64,000 nucleotides of DNA from Pseudolabrys sp. (lineage in GTDB: Bacteria; Pseudomonadota; Alphaproteobacteria; Rhizobiales; Xanthobacteraceae): NCBI GenBank assembly GCA_019689975.1, contig JADGGK010000005.1:18366-82365 (forward strand). Reading direction: 5' to 3'. A program made the translations under genes and the position numbers. The first letter of the stretch is position 1. Each line of letters starts with the position of its first letter. Below the pieces are notes generated by a model, which saw nothing but the letters and a program-made list of their open reading frames with translations, did not search any database and had not been told where the DNA came from. This document shows positions 7,463 through 27,703 of this stretch, piece after piece.

Positions 7463-8023
7463 ATGAGCGACACATCAGCGACCGCCACGAACCGGCCGAA
7501 GCGCTGGTACATCGTGCACGCTTATTCCAACTTCGAGAACAAGGTTGCCGAATCGATCCGCGAGCAGGCGCGGCAGCGCGGTCTTTCCGATCATTTCGAA
7601 GAGATCATGGTACCGAAGGAAAAGGTGACGGAAGTGCGTCGCGGCCGCAAAGTCGAGGCGGAGCGCAAGTTCTTCCCCGGTTATGTGCTGGTGAAGATGG
7701 ATCTGACCGACGAGGTCTACCACCTCATCAAGAATACGCCGAAAGTGACGGGCTTTCTCGGTACCGACAAGAAACCGATGCCGATATCGGACGCCGAAGC
7801 CGAGCGCATTCTGCAGCAGGTGCAGGAGGGCATCGAAAGGCCGAAACCATCGGTATCGTTCGAGGTGGGCGAGCAGGTGCGCGTCGCCGACGGTCCGTTC
7901 GCCTCCTTCAACGGGGTGGTGGAGGAGGTCGACGATGCCCGCTCGCGCGTGAAGGTGGCGGTGTCGATCTTCGGCCGTGCCACTCCCGTCGAACTGGAGT
8001 TCGGACAGGTGGAGAAGCTATAA
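7463..8023 (+). CDS. nusG: Transcription elongation/antitermination factor NusG
   Basis: NusG binds RNA polymerase to suppress pausing, contacts Rho, and links transcription to the ribosome through S10. 186 residues: NGN domain from [14 protein letters not shown] (about residue 14) including F-F-P-G-Y-V-L-V, then a linker and a C-terminal KOW domain with [14 protein letters not shown]. Length and domain order are normal. A terminator-like palindrome follows before rplK, so secE-nusG may be partly insulated from the ribosomal genes. Confidence 0.98.
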   Translation: MSDTSATATNRPKRWYIVHAYSNFENKVAESIREQARQRGLSDHFEEIMVPKEKVTEVRRGRKVEAERKFFPGYVLVKMDLTDEVYHLIKNTPKVTGFLGTDKKPMPISDAEAERILQQVQEGIERPKPSVSFEVGEQVRVADGPFASFNGVVEEVDDARSRVKVAVSIFGRATPVELEFGQVEKL

Positions 8024-8127
8024 GACGATGCCCCATCCGCCGGCTTGCGGGGCGAGCCGGCGCGCCACGTGGGAGGTGAGGCGGTTGCCAGCCGTCAATC
8101 ATCCGCACCACGGACCTGAAACAAGAC

Positions 8128-8149
8128 GGGCCGGCATGCCGGCCCTTTT
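8128..8149 (+). terminator. Intrinsic-terminator-like palindrome directly before rplK
   Basis: The 18-base perfect palindrome GGGCCGGCATGCCGGCCC (8128-8145) is followed at once by TTTT (8146-8149). It sits in the nusG-rplK gap, and the rplK ribosome site (AGGAG) begins only about 3 bases after the T run, so it can act as partial terminator, attenuator or mRNA processing site at the head of the rplKAJL unit. Whether it terminates in vivo is not known; four T residues is a short tract. Confidence 0.6.
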
Positions 8150-8161
8150 GCAGGAGCAGAC

Positions 8162-8590
8162 ATGGCAAAGAAAGTCACCGGTTTCCTCAAATTGCAGGTG
8201 CCGGCGGGGAGCGCCAATCCTTCGCCGCCGATCGGGCCTGCGCTCGGCCAGCGCGGGCTCAACATCATGGAGTTCTGCAAGGCGTTCAACGCGCAGACCC
8301 AGAAGATGGAAAAAGGCATTCCCATCCCGGTCATCATTACCACCTATCAGGATCGTTCCTTCACGTTCGAACTGAAGACGCCGCCGGTGTCCTATTTCTT
8401 GAAGAAGGCGGCAAAGCTCGAGAGCGGCTCGAAGACTCCCGGCCGCGACCAGGTCGGTTCGGTGACGAAAGCGCAGGTACGCGAGATCGCCGAGCAGAAG
8501 ATGAAAGATCTCAACTGCGACACGATCGAAGCCGCCATGAAGATGGTCGAAGGCTCCGCCCGCTCCATGGGCATTTCGGTGAGGGAGTAG
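8162..8590 (+). CDS. rplK: 50S ribosomal protein L11
   Basis: L11 forms the GTPase-associated centre with 23S rRNA helices 43/44 and is needed for stringent-response sensing and thiostrepton binding. 142 residues, normal length. The N-terminal domain carries the proline-rich [17 protein letters not shown] motif; the C-terminal RNA-binding domain ends in S-A-R-S-M-G-I. A strong AGGAG site lies 8 bases before the ATG, right after the terminator-like palindrome. rplA begins 5 bases after the stop. Confidence 0.98.
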   Translation: MAKKVTGFLKLQVPAGSANPSPPIGPALGQRGLNIMEFCKAFNAQTQKMEKGIPIPVIITTYQDRSFTFELKTPPVSYFLKKAAKLESGSKTPGRDQVGSVTKAQVREIAEQKMKDLNCDTIEAAMKMVEGSARSMGISVRE

Positions 8591-8595
8591 CGGCG

Positions 8596-9303
<708 letters not shown>

Positions 9304-9374
9304 CGGCCGTTTCGTGCCGAATCCCGCGGAACTCGTGCACGCAGGGCCTTGGCAAGGCCGCACGGAGGAGTTAA

Positions 9375-9485
9375 ATGAAGCAGTCGGCGTGTCGACCCGT
9401 TTGTCGGCGCGCTTGCGTGCGCCCTTACTCAACTGACGAAACGGTGGTTGCAACGACCCTTTGGATTTGCCGCCAGGGCTTCTGA
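9375..9485 (+). CDS. Candidate 36-codon Cys/Arg-rich leader ORF upstream of rplJ
   Basis: A short ORF of 36 codons sits in the rplA-rplJ gap. GGAGGAG at 9364-9370 lies 4 bases before the ATG, one of the best ribosome sites in the window. The peptide is M-K-Q-S-A-C-R-P-V-C-R-R-A-C-V-R-P and onward, with four Cys and six Arg, ending L-W-I-C-R-Q-G-F. Its last codons and stop (TGA 9483-9485) fall inside an inverted repeat, ACCCTTT (9456-9462) with AAAGGGT (9485-9491), followed by TTTTT at 9504-9508. This resembles a leader-peptide attenuator, where ribosome position would decide hairpin formation. It may instead be a small protein or chance. Not matched to any known family here. Confidence 0.45.
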   Translation: MKQSACRPVCRRACVRPYSTDETVVATTLWICRQGF

Positions 9486-9528
9486 AAGGGTGAGCGGGCA
9501 CTGTTTTTCCGGTGAGGGCGTGCGACCT

Positions 9529-9612
9529 GTCCGAGACTGCCGGCGCCGAGGCCTGTTGCGGGCCGAGGCTTAATCCCGAACCGGGGCCAGCATAGACGGG
9601 GATTCCGATCCA
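9529..9612 (+). promoter_or_regulatory. Putative L10 (rplJ) autoregulatory leader
   Basis: The segment from GTCCGAGACTGC to CATAGACGGGGATTCCG resembles the conserved rplJ mRNA leader of alphaproteobacteria, which binds the L10(L12) complex and represses rplJ-rplL translation. It lies about 210 bases before rplJ. The whole gap 9304-9818 holds, in order, the Cys-rich small ORF, the ACCCTTT/AAAGGGT hairpin with T run, this leader, and about 200 bases without further recognisable signals. The identification is by eye from memory of the motif; a covariance-model search would decide. Confidence 0.6.
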
Positions 9613-9818
9613 GGTTCGCGCATGCCCGCGGGCGGCGCCAAGTTGGTTCGAACCTCGGAGACCGGAGGCGGTTCGCCGCACCGGGGGCAGGCTTCGTCAC
9701 TGCGTCATCTGGCCGGACGGCTTCGCGAGGAGCGCGGAACGGGAGGATGGCGTGTCGCAAACCGGCGGCTGCGTCGCGACAGCGAGGTCGGCCGTCAGAC
9801 CAGTAAAGAGCCAGGCCA

Positions 9819-10337
9819 GTGGATCGAGCGGCGAAACAGGAATTCATCACCGAACTGAACGGCGTCTTCAAAGCCGCGAATGTGGTGGTGGTGGCGCACT
9901 ATTCCGGTCTCACGGTCGCCCAGATGCAGACGCTGCGCAGGCAGATGAAGCAGGCTGGCGCTGCCGTCAAGGTCGCGAAAAACCGCCTCGCCAAGATCGC
10001 GCTCAAGGACACCGATGCCGAGGCCATCGCGCCGCTGCTGAAGGGTCCGACCGTGCTTGCCTTCTCGGGCGATCCGGTTGCGGCGCCCAAGGTGGCGGTC
10101 GACTTCGCCAAGACGAACGAGCAGTTCGTCATTCTCGGCGGGGCGATGGGCAAGGCGCCGCTCGACGTGAACGGGGTGAAGGCGCTTGCCTCCCTGCCGT
10201 CGCTCGACGAGCTGCGCGCCAAGATCATCGGTCTCGTCAAGGCGCCGGCCACCAAGCTTGCGCAGCTTGCCAACGCGCCCGCCGCCAAGGTGGCGCGCGT
10301 CATCCAGGCCTATGCCGCCAAAGGCGAGGCGGCCTGA
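9819..10337 (+). CDS. rplJ: 50S ribosomal protein L10
   Basis: L10 anchors the L7/L12 dimers of the ribosomal stalk and represses its own operon as the L10-L12 complex. 172 residues from a GTG start, standard length. The conserved N-terminal RNA-binding part ([14 protein letters not shown]) is followed by the C-terminal helix that holds L7/L12 dimers. It starts right after the long regulated leader and precedes rplL by 46 bases. Confidence 0.97.
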   Translation: MDRAAKQEFITELNGVFKAANVVVVAHYSGLTVAQMQTLRRQMKQAGAAVKVAKNRLAKIALKDTDAEAIAPLLKGPTVLAFSGDPVAAPKVAVDFAKTNEQFVILGGAMGKAPLDVNGVKALASLPSLDELRAKIIGLVKAPATKLAQLANAPAAKVARVIQAYAAKGEAA

Positions 10338-10383
10338 GGCCTGCCGCATGTGCCTGGTTCGAATCGACCATAGGAACTGAACA

Positions 10384-10767
10384 ATGGCTGACCTGCAGAA
10401 GATCGTTGACGAATTGTCCGGCCTGACCGTCCTCGAAGCGGCGGACCTCGCCAAGATGCTGGAAGAGAAATGGGGGGTCACGGCCGCCGCCGCGGTTGCG
10501 GTCGCGGCGGGTCCGGCCGCCGCGCCCGGCGGCGCGGCTGCGCCGGCGGAGGAGAAGACCGAGTTCACGGTCGTGCTCGCGAGCGCCGGGGAGAAGAAGA
10601 TCGAGGTCATCAAGGAGGTCCGCGCCATTACCGGTCTTGGCCTGAAGGAAGCCAAGGACCTGGTCGAGGGTGCGCCGAAGACGGTCAAGGAAGGCGTTGC
10701 CAAGGACGAGGCGGCCAAGATCAAGGCCGCGCTCGAAAAGGTTGGCGCCAAGGTTGAGCTTAAGTGA
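10384..10767 (+). CDS. rplL: 50S ribosomal protein L7/L12
   Basis: Acidic stalk protein that recruits and activates translational GTPases (EF-Tu, EF-G made in this same window). 127 residues: N-terminal dimerisation helices, an Ala/Pro-rich hinge at about 38-57, and a C-terminal domain with G-E-K-K-I-E-V-I-K and the conserved [12 protein letters not shown]. The stop is followed by a highly structured gap that separates it from rpoB. Confidence 0.98.
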   Translation: MADLQKIVDELSGLTVLEAADLAKMLEEKWGVTAAAAVAVAAGPAAAPGGAAAPAEEKTEFTVVLASAGEKKIEVIKEVRAITGLGLKEAKDLVEGAPKTVKEGVAKDEAAKIKAALEKVGAKVELK

Positions 10768-11124
10768 GCGAAGCCTATTTAACCCAATCCCCGCCTCGCG
10801 CCGCGGCGCGCGAAGCGGGGAGCGGGGCGGTCGCCCGGTCGTGCGTCCCGCGCGGAGCGCGGGCGGAGGCGGGCGAGCAAACAACTCCCGGGACGTCGCC
10901 CCGGGAGAGCGGACAGGAGGCATGAGGTGATCGTTAGATCCGGCCCGCAGGCATCGCCAGGCGATCCGGTTCGATCACGAAAGGTGTGAAACGTGCGGCG
11001 GTTCGGGCCCACCCGAATCACATAGAAACGGACAGTACCGACGCCTGTCCCGATGGTCGCGATGATGGCGGCCGTCCGGAGAGGCGCTAGCGCTGCCCGC
11101 CACAATCGAATCGAGAGAGAGACG
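10768..11124 (+). other. Structured rplL-rpoB intercistronic region
   Basis: 357 bases without a convincing gene. After the hairpin at 10788-10821 come CCCGCGC/GCGCGGG (10847-10863), CTCCCGGG/CCCGGGAG (10885-10907), and TTCGGG/CCCGAA within about 11003-11020. A consensus-like AGGAGG at about 10915-10920 precedes ATG AGG TGA, a two-codon ORF that could be a ribosome-binding decoy. No clear promoter was found. A GTG-started 20-codon frame from the same ribosome site was noted but not supported. Confidence 0.5.
10788..10821 (+). terminator. Strong hairpin between rplL and rpoB (attenuator or processing site)
   Basis: TCCCCGC-C-TCGCGC pairs with GCGCGA-A-GCGGGGA: 13 bp with one mismatch and a 6-base loop. 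No T tract follows, so it is more likely an attenuator or RNase processing signal than a full terminator. E. coli has an attenuator and RNase III site at the same place (established knowledge). Confidence 0.5.
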
Positions 11125-15249
<4,125 letters not shown>

Positions 15250-15250
15250 T

Positions 15251-15321
15251 CAGAGGACGGTTGACGCACGACAGAGGGCGGTAACAACAGCGGCGACAAC
15301 GGGTCGTCCGTGGTCCGTCAT
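15251..15321 (+). repeat. rpoB-rpoC spacer element related to the tuf-rpsJ spacer
   Basis: The spacer begins with CAGAGGACGG (15251-15260) and ends with GTCGTCCGTGGTCCGTCA (15303-15320). The tuf-rpsJ spacer has the same CAGAGGACGG (24378-24387) and GTCGTCCGTCAT (24445-24456) in the same order and orientation. The GACGGAC/GTCCGTC words are mutually complementary, so each spacer could fold back on itself. This suggests one dispersed element copied into two operon gaps. Confidence 0.45.
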
Positions 15322-15345
15322 TTGCCGTCGGAAGCGGAGAATGCG

Positions 15346-19545
<4,200 letters not shown>

Positions 19546-19583
19546 CCCGCCGCGACCGCAGGGAAGAGGACATAAGGCGGGTT

Positions 19584-19642
19584 CGGGTCGCATTGCTTGG
19601 GCGCCGTCGTCGCGAGCGCCCCGCAAGAGGCGACGCGACCCG
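19584..19642 (+). terminator. Large inverted repeat after rpoC
   Basis: CGGGTCGC (19584-19591) pairs with GCGACCCG (19635-19642), and inside it GGGCGC pairs with GCGCCC, giving an interrupted stem-loop about 40 bases after the rpoC stop. There is no T run, so it may be a 3' end stabiliser, Rho-assisted end or processing site rather than an intrinsic terminator. Its place just upstream of a promoter-like sequence suggests the boundary between the rpoBC unit and the str unit. Confidence 0.4.
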
Positions 19643-19745
19643 GCACGGTCATTGCCCGGCGGCGGCTGGTCCCGTGCCCCGTCGCGATCCGTCCCGCGAG
19701 CGCCGCGGGTGGCCGGAAAGTGCCACTTTTTCATGGCCTTCCGCC

Positions 19746-19773
19746 TTGACTCGACGGCGGCGCGCCGATACAT
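19746..19773 (+). promoter_or_regulatory. Candidate promoter of the rpsL-rpsG-fusA-tuf unit
   Basis: TTGACT (19746-19751) and ATACAT (19768-19773) are 16 bases apart in the rpoC-rpsL gap. The start site would lie near 19780, giving a leader of over 300 bases. It is the only good -35/-10 pair seen in this 558-base gap. Confidence 0.45.
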
Positions 19774-20103
19774 ACGCCCCACTTTTTCGGCAGGCGGTGA
19801 GCTTCGCTTGTTCGGAACGGCCCGCCCGGCCAAGACCTTGAATAGGCGTGTCTTTTCAAGGAGGCCGGCGCAACGCCTCGACGGATGGGGCTCAAACGCT
19901 GCCGCTGACAGCCGATTGTCAGACAGGTTCACGCGATCGGCCGCGCGGTCTTGACCCGTAGCCGGCCGTCCGAACGGAAGAGCGCCCCCGCAAGAGACGA
20001 CGCGGATGGCGCGATTTCGTTTTGCGCATTGGACGAGGCCGCGCGGACATGCGCGCGGTGAGGAAGGGGCCGAGGCCTCGATGAAAGGAATGCGAAGGCG
20101 GCA
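19774..20103 (+). other. Long rpsL leader region without a gene
   Basis: 330 bases between the promoter-like site and rpsL. Two small perfect stem-loops are visible: CCTTGAA/TTCAAGG (19836-19842 with 19855-19861, 12-base loop) and CTGACA/TGTCAG (19905-19910 with 19917-19922, 6-base loop). No ORF with a ribosome site was found before rpsL. In E. coli the S7 repressor site is between rpsL and rpsG, so this leader's function is unknown. Confidence 0.4.
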
Positions 20104-20475
20104 ATGCCGACGATCAACCAGTTGATAGCCAAGCCGCGTCGGCCGCTCAAGGCGCGCAACAAGGTGCCGGCGCTGCAGGCCTCTCCGCAGAAGCGCGGGG
20201 TCTGCACGCGCGTCTATACCACCACGCCGAAGAAGCCGAACTCGGCGCTGCGCAAGGTTGCGAAGGTTCGGTTGACCAACGGCTTCGAGGTGATCGGCTA
20301 TATCCCGGGCGAGGGTCACAACCTGCAGGAGCATTCGGTGGTGATGATCCGCGGCGGCCGCGTGAAGGATCTGCCCGGGGTGCGCTATCACATCTTGCGC
20401 GGGGTGCTCGATACCCAAGGCGTCAAGAACCGCAAACAGCGCCGCTCGAAATACGGTGCCAAACGGCCGAAATAA
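20104..20475 (+). CDS. rpsL: 30S ribosomal protein S12
   Basis: S12 lines the decoding centre and affects accuracy. 123 residues. The [12 protein letters not shown] loop and [12 protein letters not shown] loop both carry the lysines normally found in streptomycin-sensitive strains. The first gene of the str unit, with a long leader before it; rpsG follows after 78 bases. Confidence 0.98.
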   Translation: MPTINQLIAKPRRPLKARNKVPALQASPQKRGVCTRVYTTTPKKPNSALRKVAKVRLTNGFEVIGYIPGEGHNLQEHSVVMIRGGRVKDLPGVRYHILRGVLDTQGVKNRKQRRSKYGAKRPK

Positions 20476-20544
20476 CCGCAGCGACTTATGGGTTGTCCCG
20501 GCCGAGCGCCGGCAGGGTCGGGACCGCCGAGAGAAAGACGATAG

Positions 20545-21024
<480 letters not shown>

Positions 21025-21050
21025 CAAGCCGACCGGATCAGGATTTCCCC

Positions 21051-23123
<2,073 letters not shown>

Positions 23124-23164
23124 TTGGCGAACGAAACTTGGAAAGGATCTGAACGGAGAGTGCC

Positions 23165-24355
23165 ATGGCCAAAGAGAAGTTCGTACGCACCAAGCCTCAT
23201 TGCAACGTCGGAACGATCGGCCACATCGACCACGGCAAGACCACGTTGACGGCGGCGATTACCAAGGTGCTGTCGGAGCAGGGCAAGGCGCAATTCACCG
23301 CTTATGACCAGATCGACAAGGCCCCGGAGGAGCGCGCGCGCGGCATCACCATCTCGACCGCGCATGTCGAATACGAGACCGACAAACGTCACTATGCGCA
23401 TGTCGACTGCCCCGGCCATGCCGACTACGTGAAGAACATGATCACCGGCGCGGCGCAGATGGACGGCGCGATCCTCGTCGTGTCGGCATCCGACGGCCCG
23501 ATGCCGCAGACGCGCGAGCACATTCTGCTCGCCCGCCAGGTCGGCGTGCCGGCAATCGTCGTTTATCTGAACAAGGTCGACATGGTCGACGATCCGGAGC
23601 TGGTCGAGCTCGTCGAGCTCGAGATTCGCGAACTGCTCTCCAAATACAATTTCCCGGGCGACAAGATTCCGATCATCAAAGGTTCGGCTTTGATGGCGCT
23701 CGAGGGCAAGGATGAGAAGCTCGGCAAGAACTCCATCCTCGAGCTCATGAAGGCGGTCGACGACTACATCCCGCAGCCGGATCGTCCCAAGGACCAGCCG
23801 TTCCTGATGCCGGTCGAAGACGTGTTCTCGATTTCCGGACGCGGCACGGTCTGCACCGGCCGCGTCGAACGCGGCGTGATCAAGGTGGGCGACGAAGTCG
23901 AGATCGTCGGCCTCCGTCCGACCCAGAAGACGGTCGTCACCGGCGTCGAAATGTTCCGCAAGCTGCTCGATCAGGGCGAGGCGGGCGACAATATCGGCTG
24001 CCTGCTGCGCGGGACCAAGCGCGAGGAGGTGGAGCGCGGGCAGGTGCTGTGCAAGCCGGGTTCGGTCAAGCCGCACACCAAGTTCAAGGCGGAGGCCTAC
24101 ATCCTCACCAAGGAGGAAGGCGGCCGTCACACGCCCTTCTTCACCAATTATCGTCCGCAATTCTATTTCCGTACCACCGACGTGACCGGCGTGGTGCATT
24201 TGCCCCAGGGTACGGAGATGGTGATGCCGGGCGACAACGTGGCGATGGAAGTGCACCTCATCGTGCCGATCGCCATGGAGGAGAAACTGCGCTTCGCCAT
24301 TCGCGAGGGCGGCCGCACGGTGGGCGCCGGCGTGGTGGCGAGCATCATCGAGTAA
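23165..24355 (+). CDS. tuf: Elongation factor Tu
   Basis: GTPase that delivers aminoacyl-tRNA to the ribosome. 396 residues. P-loop G-H-I-D-H-G-K-T at 19-26, D-C-P-G-H, N-K-V-D and the domain II/III signatures are intact. This is the fusA-linked copy; the second alphaproteobacterial position, between tRNA-Gly and tRNA-Trp, is empty in this window. The 111-base gap to rpsJ carries the CAGAGGACGG/GTCGTCCGT spacer element. Confidence 0.99.
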   Translation: MAKEKFVRTKPHCNVGTIGHIDHGKTTLTAAITKVLSEQGKAQFTAYDQIDKAPEERARGITISTAHVEYETDKRHYAHVDCPGHADYVKNMITGAAQMDGAILVVSASDGPMPQTREHILLARQVGVPAIVVYLNKVDMVDDPELVELVELEIRELLSKYNFPGDKIPIIKGSALMALEGKDEKLGKNSILELMKAVDDYIPQPDRPKDQPFLMPVEDVFSISGRGTVCTGRVERGVIKVGDEVEIVGLRPTQKTVVTGVEMFRKLLDQGEAGDNIGCLLRGTKREEVERGQVLCKPGSVKPHTKFKAEAYILTKEEGGRHTPFFTNYRPQFYFRTTDVTGVVHLPQGTEMVMPGDNVAMEVHLIVPIAMEEKLRFAIREGGRTVGAGVVASIIE

Positions 24356-24377
24356 GAAGACGACGGACGGCAGAAGG

Positions 24378-24456
24378 CAGAGGACGGAAAAAGACTTGGG
24401 CGCAGCCGACCCGACCGCGGAGCATCGTTCGCAGTCGATCGTCTGTCGTCCGTCAT
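24378..24456 (+). repeat. tuf-rpsJ spacer element related to the rpoB-rpoC spacer
   Basis: Contains CAGAGGACGG (24378-24387) and GTCGTCCGTCAT (24445-24456) in the same order as the rpoB-rpoC spacer at 15251-15321. The upstream GACGACGGACGG (24359-24370) can also pair with the downstream GTCTGTCGTCCGTC. It may be a dispersed palindromic repeat serving as a processing or pause structure. Confidence 0.45.
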
Positions 24457-24466
24457 CCGAACCGCA

Positions 24467-24775
24467 ATGAACGGCCAGAACATACGCATCCGGCTCAAGG
24501 CGTTCGATCATCGCATTCTCGACGCCTCGACGCGCGAGATCGTCAACACAGCCAAGCGCACCGGTGCGCAGGTTCGCGGGCCGATTCCGCTGCCCACACG
24601 CATCGAGAAATTCACCGTGAACCGCTCGCCGCACGTCGACAAGAAGAGCCGTGAGCAGTTCGAGATGCGAACGCACAAGCGCCTGCTCGACATCGTTGAT
24701 CCGACGCCGCAAACGGTCGATGCGCTGATGAAGCTCGACCTGGCGGCGGGCGTCGACGTCGAGATCAAGCTGTGA
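24467..24775 (+). CDS. rpsJ: 30S ribosomal protein S10
   Basis: S10 is part of the 30S head and, as NusE, works with NusG and NusB in antitermination. 102 residues with the R-L-K-A-F-D-H-R start and the [13 protein letters not shown] motif. First gene of the S10 unit. Its stop overlaps an in-frame GTG of the next frame, but rplC is best started at 24790. Confidence 0.98.
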   Translation: MNGQNIRIRLKAFDHRILDASTREIVNTAKRTGAQVRGPIPLPTRIEKFTVNRSPHVDKKSREQFEMRTHKRLLDIVDPTPQTVDALMKLDLAAGVDVEIKL

Positions 24776-24789
24776 GGGTGGGAACGTCC

Positions 24790-25563
24790 ATGCGCTCCGG
24801 CGTGATCGCACAGAAGGTCGGCATGACCCGCGTGTTCACCGAATCCGGCGAACACGTGCCGGTGACCGTGCTGCGCCTGGCGCGTTGCCAGGTGATCGCG
24901 CACCGGACCAAGGAGGCGAACGGCTATGTGGCGCTTCAGCTCGGCGCCGGCCCCCGCCGCGCCGGCAACATGAGCAAGGCGGCCCGTGGCTATTTCGCCA
25001 AGGCCAAGGTCGAACCCAAGCGCAAGCTTGCCGAGTTCCGTGTGAGCGAGGATGCGCTGATCCCGGTCGGCGCCGAGATCACGGCCGATCATTTCGTTCC
25101 CGGCCAATATGTCGACGTCACCGGCATTTCCATCGGCAAGGGCTATGCCGGGGTCATGAAGCGATGGAATTTCGCGGGTCTGCGCGCCTCGCACGGCGTG
25201 TCGATCTCGCACCGCTCGCTCGGTTCCACGGGCGGCCGCCAGGATCCGGGAAAGACGTTCAAGAACAAGAAGATGGCAGGCCATCTCGGGGTCGAGCGGG
25301 TCACGACGCTCAATCTCAAGGTGGTGCAGACCGACGTCGAGCGCGGCCTGATTCTCGTTCGCGGCGCGGTGCCGGGCAACAAAGGCGGCTGGATCACGGT
25401 GCGCGACGCCGTCAAGAAGCCGTTGCCCAAGGAAGCCCCGCGTCCGGGCAAGTTCCGCCTCGATGCCGCGGAGGCGAAGCCGGAGCCGCAGCCGGCCGAT
25501 GCCGCGACGGCGACGGACGTCGCGGCGGCACAGGCACCTGCCGCGGGGAAGGAGGGCGCCTGA
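24790..25563 (+). CDS. rplC: 50S ribosomal protein L3
   Basis: L3 helps shape the peptidyl-transferase centre. 257 residues from ATG 24790 ([14 protein letters not shown]), with GAGGGTGGGAA before it; a GTG at 24772 is an alternative 6 codons upstream. [19 protein letters not shown] matches the conserved core. The last ~33 residues form an Ala/Pro/Glu-rich tail (A-E-A-K-P-E-P-Q-P) beyond the folded domain, one of several low-complexity ends in this gene cluster. rplD starts 1 base after the stop. Confidence 0.98.
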   Translation: MRSGVIAQKVGMTRVFTESGEHVPVTVLRLARCQVIAHRTKEANGYVALQLGAGPRRAGNMSKAARGYFAKAKVEPKRKLAEFRVSEDALIPVGAEITADHFVPGQYVDVTGISIGKGYAGVMKRWNFAGLRASHGVSISHRSLGSTGGRQDPGKTFKNKKMAGHLGVERVTTLNLKVVQTDVERGLILVRGAVPGNKGGWITVRDAVKKPLPKEAPRPGKFRLDAAEAKPEPQPADAATATDVAAAQAPAAGKEGA

Positions 25564-25564
25564 T

Positions 25565-26185
25565 ATGGAGGTGAGGATCACCACGCTCGACGGAGACGCG
25601 GCCGGTTCGGTCGAGTTGCCGGACAGGATTTTCGGCCTCGTGCCGCGCGGCGATATCCTGCAGCGATGCGTTCGCTGGCAATTGGCCAAGCGCCAGCGCG
25701 GAACGCACAAAGCCAAGCAGCGCGGAGAGGTGAACCGCACCACGCGCAAGATGTATGCGCAGAAGGGGACGGGACGCGCGCGCCACGGCGCCGCGAGCGC
25801 GCCGCAATTTCGCGGCGGCGGCAAGGCGTTCGGTCCGGTGGTGCGCAGCCATGCCATCGGCTTGCCGAAGAAGGTGCGGGCGCTTGCGCTCAAGCATGCG
25901 CTTTCGGCCAAGGCCAAGGACGGCGGATTGATCGTGGTTGACAAACTCGCCGCCAAGGACGCCAAGACCAAGACGCTCGCCAGACAGTTCGACAAGCTGG
26001 GCCTCGACAACGCGCTGATCGTCGACGGCACGGAGATCGAGCCGCGTTTCCGCCTTGCCGCCCGCAACATACCGAACATCGACGTGCTGCCGGTGCAGGG
26101 CATCAACGTCTACGACATCCTGCGCCGCAAGACCTTGGTGTTGAGCAAGGCCGCGCTCGAGGCGCTGGAGGCGCGATTCAAATGA
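25565..26185 (+). CDS. rplD: 50S ribosomal protein L4
   Basis: L4 lines the exit tunnel; in gammaproteobacteria it also represses the S10 operon. 206 residues from ATG 25565 ([10 protein letters not shown]); the frame extends upstream into rplC. The G-T-G-R-A-R-H-G tunnel loop and [10 protein letters not shown] motif are present. Its last codons overlap the rplW start (ATGA at 26182-26185), so translation is coupled. Confidence 0.97.
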   Translation: MEVRITTLDGDAAGSVELPDRIFGLVPRGDILQRCVRWQLAKRQRGTHKAKQRGEVNRTTRKMYAQKGTGRARHGAASAPQFRGGGKAFGPVVRSHAIGLPKKVRALALKHALSAKAKDGGLIVVDKLAAKDAKTKTLARQFDKLGLDNALIVDGTEIEPRFRLAARNIPNIDVLPVQGINVYDILRRKTLVLSKAALEALEARFK

Positions 26186-26481
26186 GCACCAGCGACCCCC
26201 GCCACTATGACGTCATCATCGCCCCGGTGATCACGGAGAAGGCGACGATGGCCTCCGAGCAGAACAAGGTGACGTTCAAGGTGCGCAAGGACGCGACCAA
26301 GCCGCAGATCAAGGAAGCGGTCGAGAAGCTGTTCGACGTGAAGGTGAAAAGCGTCAACACGCTGATCCGTCCCGGCAAGGCCAAGGCGTTCCGCAACCGG
26401 CTCGGCAGACAATCCGACAGCAAACGCGCGATCGTGACCTTGGAAGAGGGCCACCGCATCGACGTGACCACCGGACTATGA
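26182..26481 (+). CDS. rplW: 50S ribosomal protein L23
   Basis: L23 sits at the tunnel exit and is the docking site for trigger factor and SRP. 99 residues with the P-V-I-T-E-K-A motif near the N-terminus and the basic K-V-K-S-V-N-T-L loop. Start overlaps the rplD stop by 4 bases; rplB follows after 13 bases. Confidence 0.98.
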   Translation: MSTSDPRHYDVIIAPVITEKATMASEQNKVTFKVRKDATKPQIKEAVEKLFDVKVKSVNTLIRPGKAKAFRNRLGRQSDSKRAIVTLEEGHRIDVTTGL

Positions 26482-26494
26482 GGACACGAGCGCC

Positions 26495-27325
26495 ATGGCC
26501 TTGAAATCCTACAATCCGACCACGCCGAGCCAGCGGCATCTGGTGATCGTCGACCGGTCGTTCCTGCACAAGGGGCCGCCGGTCAAATCGCTCACCGAAG
26601 GCCAGACGTCGACCGGGGGCCGCAACAATCGCGGCCGCATCACCGTGCGTTTCCGCGGCGGCGGCCACAAACAGGCCTACCGCAAGATCGATTTCAAGCG
26701 CACCAAGCGCGACATTCCCGCGACCGTGGAGCGGCTGGAATATGACCCCAACCGCACGGGTTTCATCGCGCTCATCAAATATGCCGACGGCGAGCGTTCA
26801 TATATTCTGGCGCCGCAGCGGCTTGCGCCCGGCGACACGGTGATCGCCGGCGAGCATGTCGACGTGAAGCCGGGCAATGCCATGCCGCTCGGCAACATGC
26901 CGGTCGGTACGATCGTCCACAATATCGAGCTCAAGATCGGCAAGGGCGGACAGGTCGCGCGCTCGGCCGGCGCCTATGCGCAGATCGTGGGCCGCGACCG
27001 CGACTACGTCATTCTGCGCCTGAACTCGGCCGAGCAGCGCCTCGTGCACGGGCGCTGCATGGCGACGGTCGGGGCGGTATCCAATCCGGACAACATGAAT
27101 ACCACGATCGGCAAGGCAGGACGGCAGCGCTGGCGCGGTCGTCGGCCGCACAATCGCGGCATTTCGATGAACCCGGTCGATCACCCGCACGGCGGCCGCA
27201 CGAACGGCGGCAAGCATTGGGTCACGCCCTGGGGTTTCCCGACGAAGGGAAAGAAGACACGCAAAAACAAGCGTACGACCAAGTTCATCATCGTTGGCCG
27301 GCACGAGCGCAACAAGCAGAGCTGA
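26495..27325 (+). CDS. rplB: 50S ribosomal protein L2
   Basis: L2 supports subunit association and peptidyl transfer. 276 residues, usual length. Contains [18 protein letters not shown], the conserved histidine-bearing segment [12 protein letters not shown], and the basic end K-T-R-K-N-K-R-T. No extension. Confidence 0.98.
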   Translation: MALKSYNPTTPSQRHLVIVDRSFLHKGPPVKSLTEGQTSTGGRNNRGRITVRFRGGGHKQAYRKIDFKRTKRDIPATVERLEYDPNRTGFIALIKYADGERSYILAPQRLAPGDTVIAGEHVDVKPGNAMPLGNMPVGTIVHNIELKIGKGGQVARSAGAYAQIVGRDRDYVILRLNSAEQRLVHGRCMATVGAVSNPDNMNTTIGKAGRQRWRGRRPHNRGISMNPVDHPHGGRTNGGKHWVTPWGFPTKGKKTRKNKRTTKFIIVGRHERNKQS

Positions 27326-27336
27326 GGGCAGGCATC

Positions 27337-27687
27337 ATGGCGCGATCGGTATGGAAGGGCCCGTTTGTCGACGGCTATTTGCTGCGCAAGGCGGAAGCCG
27401 CACGCGCTTCCGGCCGCCACGAGGTGATCAAGATCTGGAGCCGCCGTTCGACCATCCTGCCGCAATTCGTCGGTCTGACGTTCGGCGTCTACAACGGTCA
27501 GAAACATATACCGGTGCTGGTGACGGAGGAAATGGTCGGCCACAAATTCGGCGAGTTTGCGCCGACCCGGGTGTTCTACGGCCATGCCTCCGACCGCAAG
27601 GTCAAGCGGGCGGCGGCGCCGGGTGCGGCGGCGGCGGCGTCGGCCAACGGAGCTCCGGCGGCGCCCGGCGCGCCGGCCGGCAAGTAG
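27337..27687 (+). CDS. rpsS: 30S ribosomal protein S19 with Ala/Pro-rich tail
   Basis: S19 binds the 30S head near S13. 116 residues against the usual ~92: the canonical part ([10 protein letters not shown]...F-G-E-F-A-P-T-R) ends around residue 91 and a 25-residue Ala/Pro/Gly tail follows. ATG 27337 is preceded by GAGGGCAGG. The tail could protrude from the 30S head; no function can be given. Confidence 0.97.
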   Translation: MARSVWKGPFVDGYLLRKAEAARASGRHEVIKIWSRRSTILPQFVGLTFGVYNGQKHIPVLVTEEMVGHKFGEFAPTRVFYGHASDRKVKRAAAPGAAAAASANGAPAAPGAPAGK

Positions 27688-27703
27688 GGTGCGGAGAGGC
27701 CTC

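Noticed and set aside
9636..9660. tRNA T-arm-like GGTTCGAACC
   Set aside because: No acceptor or anticodon stem around it; a chance palindrome within the rplJ leader.
20220..20400. Possible streptomycin-resistance change in rpsL
   Set aside because: Both critical lysines in P-K-K-P-N-S and R-V-K-D-L-P-G are present.
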